DNA of 64,000 nt from the NCBI GenBank assembly GCA_017449265.1, contig JAFSJW010000087.1, forward strand, positions 62,001-126,000, in the 5' to 3' direction. This document shows, in pieces, positions 16,889-26,128 of this stretch; within the stretch, counting starts at the first letter, position 1; each line of letters opens with the position of its first letter. The position numbers and the translations under genes were made by a program. This DNA comes from Treponema sp. (lineage in GTDB: Bacteria > Spirochaetota > Spirochaetia > Treponematales > Treponemataceae). The notes beneath the pieces are model-generated. The model was not told where the DNA came from, made no database searches, and was given only the letters and a program-made list of their open reading frames with translations.

Positions 16889-19800
16889 CTATTTATCTCC
16901 TTCTTCGCTTGAACTATCAGCAACCAAAGCCTGCTCTTGAGCGGCAAGCCTGGCTTTCTCAGCTTCCTTCGCGGCTTTTTCCTCTTCCCGCGCTTTGCGC
17001 TGTGCCTCCTTAAGCTCTTTTCTGTGCTTTACGATTACAGGATCGGTAATCGTTCCGTCATCATTATAAATCCTTTTTGGCGGGCGCGGAGGAACAACAG
17101 CATTTTCATCTACCTCAACATCTTCGTCAACGAAAGTATCTTCCTCATCAATCACAGCCCCTGTTTTTATGTCAACATCGGAGCGCATGGCAATGATTTT
17201 GCTCACGCCAGATTCCTGCATAGTAACTCCGAGCATTGTCGAAACGCCCATAACCGTCTTTTTGTTGTGGGTGATTACAATGTACTGCGACAGCTTCCCG
17301 AACGCGCGCAACGCCTGAACGAAGCTCGTAACGTTCCTGTCGTCAAGAGCCGCATCAATCTCGTCCAAAAGACAGAACGGAGAAGGACGCACCTGATAAG
17401 TCGCAAACAAGAGCGCAACGGCTGTCATAGTTTTCTCGCCTCCGGAAAGAAGCGCGATATTCTCCAGCTTTTTTCCTGGCGGCTGCGCGAAAATATCAAT
17501 TCCAGAAGTAAGAACATTCTGCGGGTCGCTCAGTTTCAGCTCACCTCGTCCGCCGCCAAAAAGCCTCCTGAACATATTGTGGAAATTCTTTTTTATCTGG
17601 TTGTAAGTCGTCAAGAAAATTTCCGTGGATTTTGATTTTATCTCCTCCGAGATTCTCAGAAGATTCTCCATAGAATTCTTCGTGTCGTCAAAATTTTCCT
17701 GAAGCTTCTCGTACCTTTCTTTTTGTTCGGCAAATTCCTCAGGAGCCATTAAATTCACCTGACCAAGCCCCTTGAATTCTTCCCTCAGCTTTGACAAAGA
17801 CTCCCGGAGAACAGCAGAAGATGTATTAATCTCGTACATCCGCTCCTCAAATTCCATCAAGTCCCTGGAATGTGTTTCGATAAAATTCTGCTTGATGTTC
17901 TTAATATCGTTTTCGTTCGTGACAAGATTAAGCGTAAGCTGCTCGAATTGAGCCTGACATTTCCTTTGCTCCTCGCGCTTTTTCTCAAGAAGCTCGCTTT
18001 TTCCTGAAACACTTGAGCTGCACTGCTTTATTTCAATATCAATTTCGCTCATTTTCTCGGCACATTCCGAGCCGCGCCGCTCAATCTGGCTCAGGACGCT
18101 CTGGATATCCTCAATCTGCTCCTGGACATCATCCTGACGCCTTGTTTCGTTGAAAAGCTCCTCATCCGTAGTCCGCAGCGAATTCTGCTCGCTCGCAAGG
18201 TTTCTTTTCAAAAGCTCCCCTGAATTCTTCGCGGCGGAAATCTGGGCCGACATCTGCCCCTCGCTTACGCGCAGATTTGAAAGAGTTTCCTTGTATTCTT
18301 CTATTTTTACGGAAAGATTCGCATTCTCTTTCTTGAATGTCTCTATTCTTTCCCTGATTGTCTTTATCCGCTCAAGATTCTCGGAAATATTCCTGTCAAT
18401 CTCACGCTTTTTCGTGATAATTCCTTCTGGAGACAAAAATTCGTCAATAAAGCTCGGGGTAGTTTTGGAATAATCTGAAACAGCAACCTCGATTTTTGAA
18501 ACGAGCGAAGAAATTTCGCTCATTACAGAAACTGCATCTTCAGCGAAAGATATGTTCTCCGATTCACTGTGTCCTTTTATCCTTGAGAAGTCTGAGAAAA
18601 TATTTTTCCGTCCTTCGGCAAAGACCTTGAGTTTTCCAATAAGCACATCAAGCTCTTCCTTCGCTTTTCGGCTCGCGCTCGCAGAAAAACCAGAATCCCT
18701 GAGTCTTGCGTCAAGCTCCGTAACTATATCTTCCGTTATTGACTCAAGCTGCTTCTGAAACTCAGCCCGGTTGTCGTTCAGGCTTTCAATCTCAGCCTCG
18801 CTCTCAGAGATTTTTTTTGCGTTCTCGGTTATCTGATTTGCGGCCGTATCGATACTTTCCTTGAATGTGTCAATATTCTTTCTGACATCTTCAAGCTGCC
18901 TTGTCTTATCATGCAAATCAGCTTCCTGCTCGTCAATTTCTTCCGTCAGGCTCTCAATCCGCTCCTCGATTGCCCGCTTATGAACTTCAAGCTGCCCGAT
19001 TTTCTCGCGTATTCTGTTTGCCTCAAGATTAAGGCTCTTAGCCATATCGCTTTTTCCATTTTTCTCGGCCTGAATCTTTATGAGTTCCTGCTGAAGCTCA
19101 TTGAGCTGAGCCTGAAATTCCTTGATTTTATCATTATTCTCGGTCAGAGTGCTGAGGATAGCATCGATTTCAGACTGAATCTGATTTCTTTTCTCAGAGA
19201 TTTCCTGTTTTTCCTGCGTCTGCCGGGCCTGATTCTGAATGAAATCTTTCAGCTTCAACAGCTGTATATCAAGCTCGTTATTGAAAATCTCTTCTTTTAT
19301 CTTGCGATATTTTATTGTCTTTTCGCTCTGTACTTTTAGAGTCTCGTAATTTCTCTTGCTCTCAGAAAGTGCGGCCTGAATTGTCTCCATGTTTTGCCGG
19401 GCGCGCTCAAGTTCCCGCTCAGCCTCCGCACATTCAGCCTTGCTTCTGGAAATTCCTGCCGCCTCCTCAAAAAGATAGCGGCGATCCTCAGGCTTGCTGG
19501 ATAGAATCTGGTCGATTTTTCCCTGCTCCATGACGGAGTATGCGGACTTACCTACGCCCGTATCCATGAAAAGCCGGCGTATTTCCGTGGGACCAACCTG
19601 CCGGTTATTGATGTAGTACTCGCTTTCGCCCGAGCGGTAAAGTCTTCTCTTCAAGGCAACCTCTGGCTCATCAATCGGAAGAAGATTGTTCTCATTGGAA
19701 ATTGTAAGCGTAACTTCCGCAATATTTAGGGGAGGGCGAGTGTCAGTTCCATTGAAAATGACGGATTCCATTGTGTCAGCCCGGAGATTTTTTGCCCTGT

Positions 19801-19951
19801 TCTCCGCAAGAACCCATTTTATGGCATCAACGACATTGCTTTTTCCGCAACCGTTCGGTCCGAGCAAAGCCGTTATTCCGTCTGCAAATTCAACATGAGT
19901 CTTATCTGCAAAAGATTTGAAGCCATAAATATCAAGGTATTTTAGAAACAC
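16889..19951 (-). CDS. smc: SMC chromosome-segregation ATPase lacking a recognisable canonical hinge
   Basis: This 1020-residue condensin subunit is shorter than the usual ~1180. The start is GTG (19951), seven bases after GGAG. The N-terminal head has Walker A GPNGCGKSN (31-39) and the SAYSVMEQGKIDQ region. Coiled coil spans about 165-400. The middle, about 400-515, has no GX6GX3GG hinge signature. Coiled coil resumes to about 800, then the C-terminal head with LLSGGEKTM and Walker B FCLLDEIDAALDD. A charged Lys/Glu/Ala tail ends the protein. scpA and scpB are not in this window. The helicase gene lies 38 bp upstream on the same strand. Confidence 0.93.
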   Translation of the reverse strand: MFLKYLDIYGFKSFADKTHVEFADGITALLGPNGCGKSNVVDAIKWVLAENRAKNLRADTMESVIFNGTDTRPPLNIAEVTLTISNENNLLPIDEPEVALKRRLYRSGESEYYINNRQVGPTEIRRLFMDTGVGKSAYSVMEQGKIDQILSSKPEDRRYLFEEAAGISRSKAECAEAERELERARQNMETIQAALSESKRNYETLKVQSEKTIKYRKIKEEIFNNELDIQLLKLKDFIQNQARQTQEKQEISEKRNQIQSEIDAILSTLTENNDKIKEFQAQLNELQQELIKIQAEKNGKSDMAKSLNLEANRIREKIGQLEVHKRAIEERIESLTEEIDEQEADLHDKTRQLEDVRKNIDTFKESIDTAANQITENAKKISESEAEIESLNDNRAEFQKQLESITEDIVTELDARLRDSGFSASASRKAKEELDVLIGKLKVFAEGRKNIFSDFSRIKGHSESENISFAEDAVSVMSEISSLVSKIEVAVSDYSKTTPSFIDEFLSPEGIITKKREIDRNISENLERIKTIRERIETFKKENANLSVKIEEYKETLSNLRVSEGQMSAQISAAKNSGELLKRNLASEQNSLRTTDEELFNETRRQDDVQEQIEDIQSVLSQIERRGSECAEKMSEIDIEIKQCSSSVSGKSELLEKKREEQRKCQAQFEQLTLNLVTNENDIKNIKQNFIETHSRDLMEFEERMYEINTSSAVLRESLSKLREEFKGLGQVNLMAPEEFAEQKERYEKLQENFDDTKNSMENLLRISEEIKSKSTEIFLTTYNQIKKNFHNMFRRLFGGGRGELKLSDPQNVLTSGIDIFAQPPGKKLENIALLSGGEKTMTAVALLFATYQVRPSPFCLLDEIDAALDDRNVTSFVQALRAFGKLSQYIVITHNKKTVMGVSTMLGVTMQESGVSKIIAMRSDVDIKTGAVIDEEDTFVDEDVEVDENAVVPPRPPKRIYNDDGTITDPVIVKHRKELKEAQRKAREEEKAAKEAEKARLAAQEQALVADSSSEEGDK

Positions 19952-19989
19952 GAATTTTCTCCGTCAGATGTTATGAAAGTAATATTATA

Positions 19990-21216
19990 TCATTTTTTGC
20001 CATTTGCTTCAATTTCGTCAGATGATGAAAGCTCTTGCGGCGAAACGAGCCTTCCTTTGTAAAGCATCCTCGGATAAACAACGATTCTCAGTTTTTTCTC
20101 CAAAAATGAATATTTTCTCATCTCATACTCATCGCCAATAACAATATTCAGTCCGGTTTTTCCCGCCCTGGCAGTCCTTCCCGCACGATGTATGAAAAAA
20201 TCATCGTTGCTTGGAAAATCCATCTGAACCACATGGGTCACATCAGGAAAATCAAGTCCACGGGCCGACAAATCGCTAGTAACAAGAATCCGTACCTTTC
20301 CGCTGCGGAATTTATCAATCGTCTGCTTCCTTGAAACTTTGTCAGCCTTTGCGTGGATTCCTTCGCAGTCAACATTTTTGTATTTGAGCTTTGAGACGAT
20401 GTTGGCAACCTGATCTATCTTCGATGTGAACACAAGGACTTTACCGCCTTTTTCTGCAGAAAGCAGCTTGCGAAGCGTCTCGATTTTGTCCCGCGTTTCA
20501 GAAAAAATCGCTATGTGGGTGATGCGCTTTCTAAGGACATCTTCCTCTGGAAGGCGCAATATCACAGGCTTCTGAGAAAAATGCAAGTCCGACATGATTT
20601 TTTCCGTGGATTTCGTTATGGTCGCGCTTGCGGCAACAAGCTGAACTTCATGTCCGAGCGAAGCTAAGAATTCAAGGGTCTGGTCTCTCAGCTCAGGTGA
20701 AACAAGGCGGTCAACCTCATCAAGGACAACTGCCATCGCAGAATCAATCTTTAGCTTGCGAAGGTGGAACAATTCAAGAAGTCGGGAAGGGCCGCCTATG
20801 ACTATGGAAGGCTTTTCCTTAAGAAGCTCAACTTGTCTTTTTATTGGCGCACCGCCCACAAGCAGCGCGGTCTTTTCCTCCGTAACAGCTTTTGCCTGAG
20901 CCTTTATCTGAGAAGCAAGCTCTATCGTAGGAGAAATTATAATCAGCCTGACATCTTTTTTCTGGGAACTTACGCCCTCCGCGCCAGAAATTTTCTGAAC
21001 AAGGGGCAGAAGGTATGCGAATGTTTTTCCAGTTCCTGTCTCGCTCTGGAAAAACACAGACTTACCTGACAAAATCTCAGGAATCACAGTCTTCTGAACA
21101 TTCGTCGGAACATTTATACCGATTTCAGAAAGGGCAGCCGAGTATTTTTCTTCAATTCCAAGATTCCCAAACGAGGATGCGTTCAACTGCTCATTATTAC
21201 ATTCGACTTCATTCAT
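19990..21216 (-). CDS. DEAD-box RNA helicase (DEVD variant)
   Basis: This 408-residue ATP-dependent RNA helicase has the start ATG at 21216 (MNEVECNN); the longer frame runs into the divergent promoter region. Motifs: Q-motif region (GINVPTNVQKTVIPEIL), motif I SETGTGKT, motif Ib-like GGPSRLLEL, motif II DEVD instead of DEAD, motif III SAT, motif V ARGLDFPDV and motif VI HRAGRTARAGKTG. No long C-terminal extension or DbpA-type RNA-binding domain is seen. It is divergent from the glycosyltransferase and upstream of smc, probably in the same transcript. Confidence 0.92.
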   Translation of the reverse strand: MNEVECNNEQLNASSFGNLGIEEKYSAALSEIGINVPTNVQKTVIPEILSGKSVFFQSETGTGKTFAYLLPLVQKISGAEGVSSQKKDVRLIIISPTIELASQIKAQAKAVTEEKTALLVGGAPIKRQVELLKEKPSIVIGGPSRLLELFHLRKLKIDSAMAVVLDEVDRLVSPELRDQTLEFLASLGHEVQLVAASATITKSTEKIMSDLHFSQKPVILRLPEEDVLRKRITHIAIFSETRDKIETLRKLLSAEKGGKVLVFTSKIDQVANIVSKLKYKNVDCEGIHAKADKVSRKQTIDKFRSGKVRILVTSDLSARGLDFPDVTHVVQMDFPSNDDFFIHRAGRTARAGKTGLNIVIGDEYEMRKYSFLEKKLRIVVYPRMLYKGRLVSPQELSSSDEIEANGKK

Positions 21217-21264
21217 AATGTTAATATAGCATAGCTGAATAAAATTTACTATAATTTTAAAATT

Positions 21265-22380
21265 ATGAAAATTGGAATAGATACCTTCGGGTGCAACCAC
21301 GGAAATTCCGACACGGGATTATACCTTTTATCTCTCGCAAAGTACTTGAAGAATGATGAAAATATGGAATTCGAATTTTTCGGCGAAGAAGAAGACCGCT
21401 ACATCTTCAACCACGACAATAATTTTAAATTCGTTCCTATGTATCTTCCTGAAAAACATAATTCTCCGTTCTGGTGGCATATTGTCGGCTTCAACACTTT
21501 CTGCAGAATCCAAAAATACGATTTGGTCATAATTCCGTCGGCAATCAAATTCATTCCGCTTTTTTCACCTACACCAATAATTGCAATCTTAACCGATGTA
21601 ATCTCAAACAGTTACAAAAACGAGAGCTTCCTAAAACGGTTATGTATAAAAATAGGTCTTAAAAACGCAAAAAAAATCATAGTGCCAAGCAAATTCATAA
21701 AAAATAGCCTCAAATCGCTCCGCATAAATCAGGAGAAAATATCAGTAATCCACAGCGGCATTGACCATTCAATATTTTACGCAAGGGCAGAGGTATCTGA
21801 GAAATATGTCGAAGTCTCAACATTCTCAATCCAAAAACCGTATTTTATTTTTGTGGCGGCAATTTCCTCGCCAGAAAAAAGGCACTGTGAGCTGATAAGG
21901 GCTTTTTCTATTTTCAGAAGCACGCATCCAGACTTCAAGCACAAACTTGTTCTTACAGGAAATGAAGGAGAATACATAAAGGAAGTCCAGAACGAAATTG
22001 CGCAGTCTCCGTTTGCAACCGATATAATCATTACCGGCTACATTCCGCACGAAGAATTTCCGAAACTTTATTCTGAGGCGGACGGATTCATTTTCCCATC
22101 AGAAAACGAATCCGTAGGCATGACGATTATAGAGGCAATGGCGGCAGGCATTCCGGTAGCCTGCTCAAAAAGCGGCGCGCTTACAGAGATTGCAGGCGAC
22201 TCGGCACTCTTCTTTGACAGCCGCAACATAGACGAAATTGCAAAAACACTTGAAACAATCGCCAAAAAGAACAAGAAAGACATAAACACAGCCGAAGAAA
22301 TTTCCTGGGCAAAACGATTCGACTGGGCAAAAACAAGCGAAGAATTATTGAATACGATAAAAAAACTTATAGCAAAATAA
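21265..22380 (+). CDS. GT4-type glycosyltransferase
   Basis: This 371-residue retaining glycosyltransferase has a GT-B fold. The N-terminal half begins MKIGIDTFG with a DTGLY acceptor loop. The C-terminal half has the nucleotide-sugar EX7E motif in FPSENESVGMTIIEAMAAG and the preceding ITGYIPHEEFPKLYSEAD. A TATAAT box lies 9 bp before the ATG and there is no Shine-Dalgarno sequence, so it may be leaderless. Donor and acceptor are unknown; glycolipid or cell-surface glycan synthesis is usual. It has no other sugar genes beside it. Confidence 0.88.
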   Translation: MKIGIDTFGCNHGNSDTGLYLLSLAKYLKNDENMEFEFFGEEEDRYIFNHDNNFKFVPMYLPEKHNSPFWWHIVGFNTFCRIQKYDLVIIPSAIKFIPLFSPTPIIAILTDVISNSYKNESFLKRLCIKIGLKNAKKIIVPSKFIKNSLKSLRINQEKISVIHSGIDHSIFYARAEVSEKYVEVSTFSIQKPYFIFVAAISSPEKRHCELIRAFSIFRSTHPDFKHKLVLTGNEGEYIKEVQNEIAQSPFATDIIITGYIPHEEFPKLYSEADGFIFPSENESVGMTIIEAMAAGIPVACSKSGALTEIAGDSALFFDSRNIDEIAKTLETIAKKNKKDINTAEEISWAKRFDWAKTSEELLNTIKKLIAK

Positions 22381-22415
22381 GGTCAATAAAAAAGCTGCCT
22401 GAAAAAGCCTCAATC

Positions 22416-22442
22416 AGGTCATTGAATTCATACGAATGACCT
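22416..22442. repeat. Inverted repeat after the glycosyltransferase gene
   Basis: AGGTCATT and AATGACCT form a perfect 8-bp stem with an 11-nt loop. There is no adjacent T-run on either strand, so it is not a classical terminator. The remaining ~110 bp to 22551 hold nothing I can name. Confidence 0.45.
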
Positions 22443-22551
22443 TACTGACAGATGCTACGACCGTTACCACAGCAAACCTACAGAAACGACCAAAACACCA
22501 CTGCTTTTTGGACAGCCTTTTTGATGAAAGAATATCTCGGCGAAGAAATTA

Positions 22552-23100
22552 CTACTCGTCTACAGACACGCCGATATGTTTCTTCTGGAAACGCTTGAGC
22601 ATTGCAACCCCGTTTCTTTTTCCATTGTAAACATAACCGCCGTCCCAATATTCAAGAGCTGCAAAAAGAGCGTTTCCGCCGTCCTGATCGTCCGATTTCT
22701 TCGTTCGGAACGATACATAATTGGCAAGCTCCTCAAAGTCAGAGGCATGGAGAGCATCCAATCGCTTGCGGTTGAATTCATTCCATTTCTCCAGCTCCTT
22801 GAACCCTTCGCCCTCATCCTGCACGATGATATGCGCGTGAGAAGGGCTGAATGAATACCAGACCTTAACTTTTTTGTTTATATCACAGTTATTTCCGTGT
22901 TTTACTGCATTTTTAATAACTTCCGAAATCTGCTGCTCAAGCAAATTAATTTCTTTTATCTCAAGTGGGGCAGACTGAACGATTAAAAGAGTAAAATACC
23001 TAATCTGTCTGAAATCAGAAGGGAACTCCTTATACAACATATTCGTTGTATCGAAAAGCGGATCATTATCGTCCGAACGCAGCTCTTTGTAATCTTCCAT
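22552..23100 (-). CDS. RsbW-like anti-sigma/histidine-kinase-type ATPase
   Basis: This 182-residue protein has the GHKL ATPase fold of anti-sigma kinases: N-box SEVIKNAVKHGNN (about 60-72), G1 box DEGEGF (about 95-100), and a GGNALFAAL G2-like segment near 143. RsbW/SpoIIAB-type proteins bind a sigma factor or effector and phosphorylate the STAS antagonist. The C-terminal ~50 residues beyond the G2 box are longer than in classical RsbW. It is the last gene of a three-gene set and starts 12 bp after the STAS gene. Its target is not encoded here. Confidence 0.85.
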   Translation of the reverse strand: MEDYKELRSDDNDPLFDTTNMLYKEFPSDFRQIRYFTLLIVQSAPLEIKEINLLEQQISEVIKNAVKHGNNCDINKKVKVWYSFSPSHAHIIVQDEGEGFKELEKWNEFNRKRLDALHASDFEELANYVSFRTKKSDDQDGGNALFAALEYWDGGYVYNGKRNGVAMLKRFQKKHIGVSVDE

Positions 23101-23112
23101 AATCCATCCTCC

Positions 23113-23451
23113 TTATTCATTAACCATCAAAAGGGCTTCCTCAACACTGTTGGCAATTGGAAAATATCCCATCAGCTTTGTGAGTTCGACAACTTTTTTA
23201 ACAGAACCATGAATATTTGAAATAGCAAGCTTCAAATTCATCTTCTTAATAGTTGAACAAATATAAATAAGAGCACCAATTCCAGACGAGTCAATATAAT
23301 CGACCTGCTCAAGATTGATTATGAAGCTCTTGACATTTTTCTCAAGCATCTTCATTACCAGTTCCTTAAGCTTATAGGAGTTGTACAAGTCCATCTCCCC
23401 GTTTACATCGATGATATAAATCTCACCGTTTTTTCTAATTTTCAGTTCCAT
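23113..23451 (-). CDS. STAS-domain anti-sigma factor antagonist
   Basis: This 112-residue RsbV/SpoIIAA-like switch protein has the family's phosphorylatable Ser in DYIDSSGIGALIYI (about residues 51-64). LKIRKNGEIYIIDVNGEMDLYN at the start is the typical STAS strand pair. Unphosphorylated, it would bind the RsbW-like kinase; the SpoIIE phosphatase encoded just upstream would regenerate it. The gap to that gene is 14 bp. Confidence 0.92.
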   Translation of the reverse strand: MELKIRKNGEIYIIDVNGEMDLYNSYKLKELVMKMLEKNVKSFIINLEQVDYIDSSGIGALIYICSTIKKMNLKLAISNIHGSVKKVVELTKLMGYFPIANSVEEALLMVNE

Positions 23452-23465
23452 AAAAACTCCTTTAT

Positions 23466-25112
23466 TTACTGAACTTTTATTACAAGAAGTGTTTGATCAT
23501 CGTGCAGCATCTCTGATCCAATAAACTTCTTCAAATCCGCTTTAACAACATCAGCAATTTTATTTCCTGATAGTTTGTTATTTTCTTTTATTATACTCTT
23601 TATTTTATCGATTGAATATTGCTTTCCGCTCGTATTCAACGCTTCATTCACACCATCCGTGAACGCAACTATTATATCATCTTTTCCTACAGAAAATTCA
23701 ATATCTTTGTATGTTGACGATTTTTCAACTCCCAAAGGCTCACAAGTAACCGAAAGAAGGTCAACCGACTGCGATATTGCGCTGTACCTAAGAACGGAAA
23801 TATTTCCGCTGGTAGAAAGCTGAACTTTCCTGCTTATAGGATTATAATTGATTAACGCAACAGAAGCAAATCTGTCTAAATTTCCTTCGCTGCACAAACC
23901 TCTGTTGGTCCAGCTGAGAATAGTACCAGCCGTCTGCGTTGTGTTAACGATAAGGCGGAGCATAGCCCGAACCATCGTAAGAACAAGAAGGGAATTCATA
24001 CCTTTGCCGGCTACATCCATAAGGACGAAAGAATACCTATCCTGACGCGCAGAAATCAAGTCAAAGACATCGCTACAAACACCAGCCGTCTGCTCAGTAA
24101 AAGTTCCGATTGAAAGCCCGGCTACAGGAATCAGCTTTTTGGGAATTAAGCCAGCCTGTATTTCGGACGCAATCTCACTTTCCTTAGTAAGCTCTTTCTG
24201 TTCCCTGTAAGTCTTAAAACTGATTGTTGTCTGCAAAGAAACTTCAGCAAACCCGACAAGAGTTTTTACCCAATTGAATTCATTCTCGGAGAACGCCTCT
24301 TTGCCAAAATCACGGGAGAGGGCAAGAAGTCCTACAACAGTATCTTTGGCACGCAGTTTCAGCGGAACAAGAATCAGGCTTCCGAGCTTCAGGAAATCCT
24401 CAGGACCGTTCTGGAACACTCGCTCGTCATCTGTGGGTCTAACAAGAAGCTCCGCCTTTCCGACAGTAGCAGCCTCTCCGAAAATATTGTCGCGTAGAGG
24501 GAACTGCTCGTTCTTGAACCTGATTGACACTCTCTCGGGCTTGTGCGGCAAATCATCTGCCAGCTTGTACGGCGGCGGAAAATTTCCGAAGAAAGATTTG
24601 ACGGCAATAATATCATCAAAGTCATCGACCATAAGAACAGCACCGCCGTCAGCCTTAGAAACTTCAATACAGGTCTTATTGATTGTGTCAAGCAGAGCTT
24701 TTGTATCGCCATCGAGAGCAAAACTCTGTGCGGCAAGGCTTATGAAATTCTCGCCCTTGTCAATCAGATTTATTTCCTCAGGCTTTACATCCTCAACGAT
24801 TATTTCTTTTGGAGGCTCAATAGCAATCTCAGCCTCCTCTTTTTTCTCCACCATAATCTCCTGCTTTCCGAAAATACGCAGTACGCAATAAGGAATAAGC
24901 AGAAGTATTGCAAGAAGAAGATAAAAATTATAATTAAAGTTCGGATTTATAAAAGCTTTTACACTGGCATAAACGAGAACAGCAATAGCCAAGTAGAAAA
25001 TAAAGCTTACTTTTGCCACCCTTCTTATTCTTATTATAGTTATCAGAACAGCAATTACAATTGCTATGACAGCTATACCTATAAGGGGAATATTTGCAAT
25101 CGTGCTGGACAA
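23466..25112 (-). CDS. Membrane GAF-SpoIIE (PP2C) phosphatase, TTG start
   Basis: This 548-residue signal-controlled phosphatase has three N-terminal membrane helices (about 5-28, 34-52, 60-82), a GAF sensor at about 125-300 (DGGAVLMVDDFDDIIAVKSF), a short linker helix, and a SpoIIE-type PP2C domain from about 320 to the end. Metal-site motifs are MDVAGKGMNSLLVLTMVRAML and DDIIVAFTDGVNEALN. It starts at TTG with GGGAGA six bases upstream; the nearby ATG is out of frame. It probably dephosphorylates the STAS protein when the GAF or membrane part senses its signal. Confidence 0.9.
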   Translation of the reverse strand: MSSTIANIPLIGIAVIAIVIAVLITIIRIRRVAKVSFIFYLAIAVLVYASVKAFINPNFNYNFYLLLAILLLIPYCVLRIFGKQEIMVEKKEEAEIAIEPPKEIIVEDVKPEEINLIDKGENFISLAAQSFALDGDTKALLDTINKTCIEVSKADGGAVLMVDDFDDIIAVKSFFGNFPPPYKLADDLPHKPERVSIRFKNEQFPLRDNIFGEAATVGKAELLVRPTDDERVFQNGPEDFLKLGSLILVPLKLRAKDTVVGLLALSRDFGKEAFSENEFNWVKTLVGFAEVSLQTTISFKTYREQKELTKESEIASEIQAGLIPKKLIPVAGLSIGTFTEQTAGVCSDVFDLISARQDRYSFVLMDVAGKGMNSLLVLTMVRAMLRLIVNTTQTAGTILSWTNRGLCSEGNLDRFASVALINYNPISRKVQLSTSGNISVLRYSAISQSVDLLSVTCEPLGVEKSSTYKDIEFSVGKDDIIVAFTDGVNEALNTSGKQYSIDKIKSIIKENNKLSGNKIADVVKADLKKFIGSEMLHDDQTLLVIKVQ

Positions 25113-25154
25113 TTTTTATCTCCCATGAAAATATATTTGATGCTTACGCAAAGC

Positions 25155-25190
25155 ATTAGATATTCTATCATCGGTACAGTCAACCGTCAA
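25155..25190 (-). promoter_or_regulatory. Two overlapping promoters of the SpoIIE-STAS-RsbW set
   Basis: On the minus strand: TTGACG (25190-25185), 17 bp, TAGAAT (25167-25162); and TTGACT (25183-25178), 17 bp, TCTAAT (25160-25155). The two are offset by 7 bp. A small hairpin, ATGCTT-TGCGT-AAGCAT (25156-25140), follows in the leader. Confidence 0.65.
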
Positions 25191-26128
25191 GTTTTTGTTT
25201 TTTTCGATTTTTTTATCAAAAACCTTTGGATTCTGTTGAGTACGCGCCTGAAAAACGATGAACGATTTCCGAATTTTCTCATAAAAGAATCGGCCACATC
25301 GTCCAGTGAATAATCGCTTCCGAATTTCTGCTTAAGCTCGTCCCAGTATTTTATGAGCCAAACATACAAATCGCTCTTAGTCCTTTTTTTGAAAAGGCGC
25401 ATGATTTTGTGGCTCTCGATAATCCGTATGACAGGCAGATAAACAGTGTCGAACCAGGACATTATCGCTTCTTCCATCGATATTTCATCGGACTTGTTCA
25501 TGTTTATATAATATTTGTGAGTAAGAATATGATTGTATATAACATCATATTGTCCTGTGACAGAAAAATCCAGACACCAATAATCGGTTACATCACCAAA
25601 CCCCGTTTCGCCATAAAAAACCCGCTTCTCATAATAAATAACCTGCTTGGTCATTTTCTGAAGCGAATCGCCCGGATGAAGCTTTATCTCGCTCTGAAGG
25701 CTCACGACCTCAGCGTCGATGAACTCAATTCCCTTTGCCTTTGCGACAGATACACGGTGGTTTCCGTCCCGGACAAAATATACCCCGCCAAGCTCGTACA
25801 ACGAAATCGGAGGAAGGGCAATGTCGTTCAGATGCGCCATATCAATATGTTCCCAGCGAGTTTTCAAATGAAGCCGCTTCGGAAAAAAACGGTTGTCAAA
25901 ATCCTGATACCGTCCCTCGCTTCCGACAATAAGTTTGACGGGAATGACCTGCATTCCCTTGTAGACCTCGTTATTGGGCTTGAGCATTTTCTTTATGTCA
26001 GAAAATGAAATCAAAGTCGCCTCGTCAGGATTCAGAAAATGCTGAATCTCATTGAAAAGAGCTTTGTTCCGCGCTTTTGAGAAATCATCTTCCGTCTGCG
26101 TAGACACCATCTGGCTGCTGCTCATCAT
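25187..26128 (-). CDS. ParB/Srx-like domain protein
   Basis: This 313-residue cytoplasmic protein contains the ParB/sulfiredoxin-like signature VRDGNHRVSVAKAKG (about 119-133). The region before it (RFFPKRLHLKTRWEHIDMAHLNDIALPPISLYELGG) resembles DUF4032-type proteins. The C-terminal third is basic and helical. It is not the chromosomal ParB: no helix-turn-helix is visible and there is no parA next to it. Its ATG overlaps the stop of the phosphoesterase gene (ATGA). Nucleotide binding through the GNHR motif is likely from the family; the function is unknown. Confidence 0.7.
   Translation of the reverse strand: MMSSSQMVSTQTEDDFSKARNKALFNEIQHFLNPDEATLISFSDIKKMLKPNNEVYKGMQVIPVKLIVGSEGRYQDFDNRFFPKRLHLKTRWEHIDMAHLNDIALPPISLYELGGVYFVRDGNHRVSVAKAKGIEFIDAEVVSLQSEIKLHPGDSLQKMTKQVIYYEKRVFYGETGFGDVTDYWCLDFSVTGQYDVIYNHILTHKYYINMNKSDEISMEEAIMSWFDTVYLPVIRIIESHKIMRLFKKRTKSDLYVWLIKYWDELKQKFGSDYSLDDVADSFMRKFGNRSSFFRRVLNRIQRFLIKKSKKTKT

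Noticed and set aside
16937..17635. Plus-strand open frame (232 codons) over the smc 3' end
   Set aside because: Antisense to the SMC head domain; no start signal.
24543..25313. Plus-strand open frame (256 codons) over the SpoIIE gene start
   Set aside because: Antisense to a confident gene and to its promoters; Asn/Tyr/Ser-rich with no recognisable fold.
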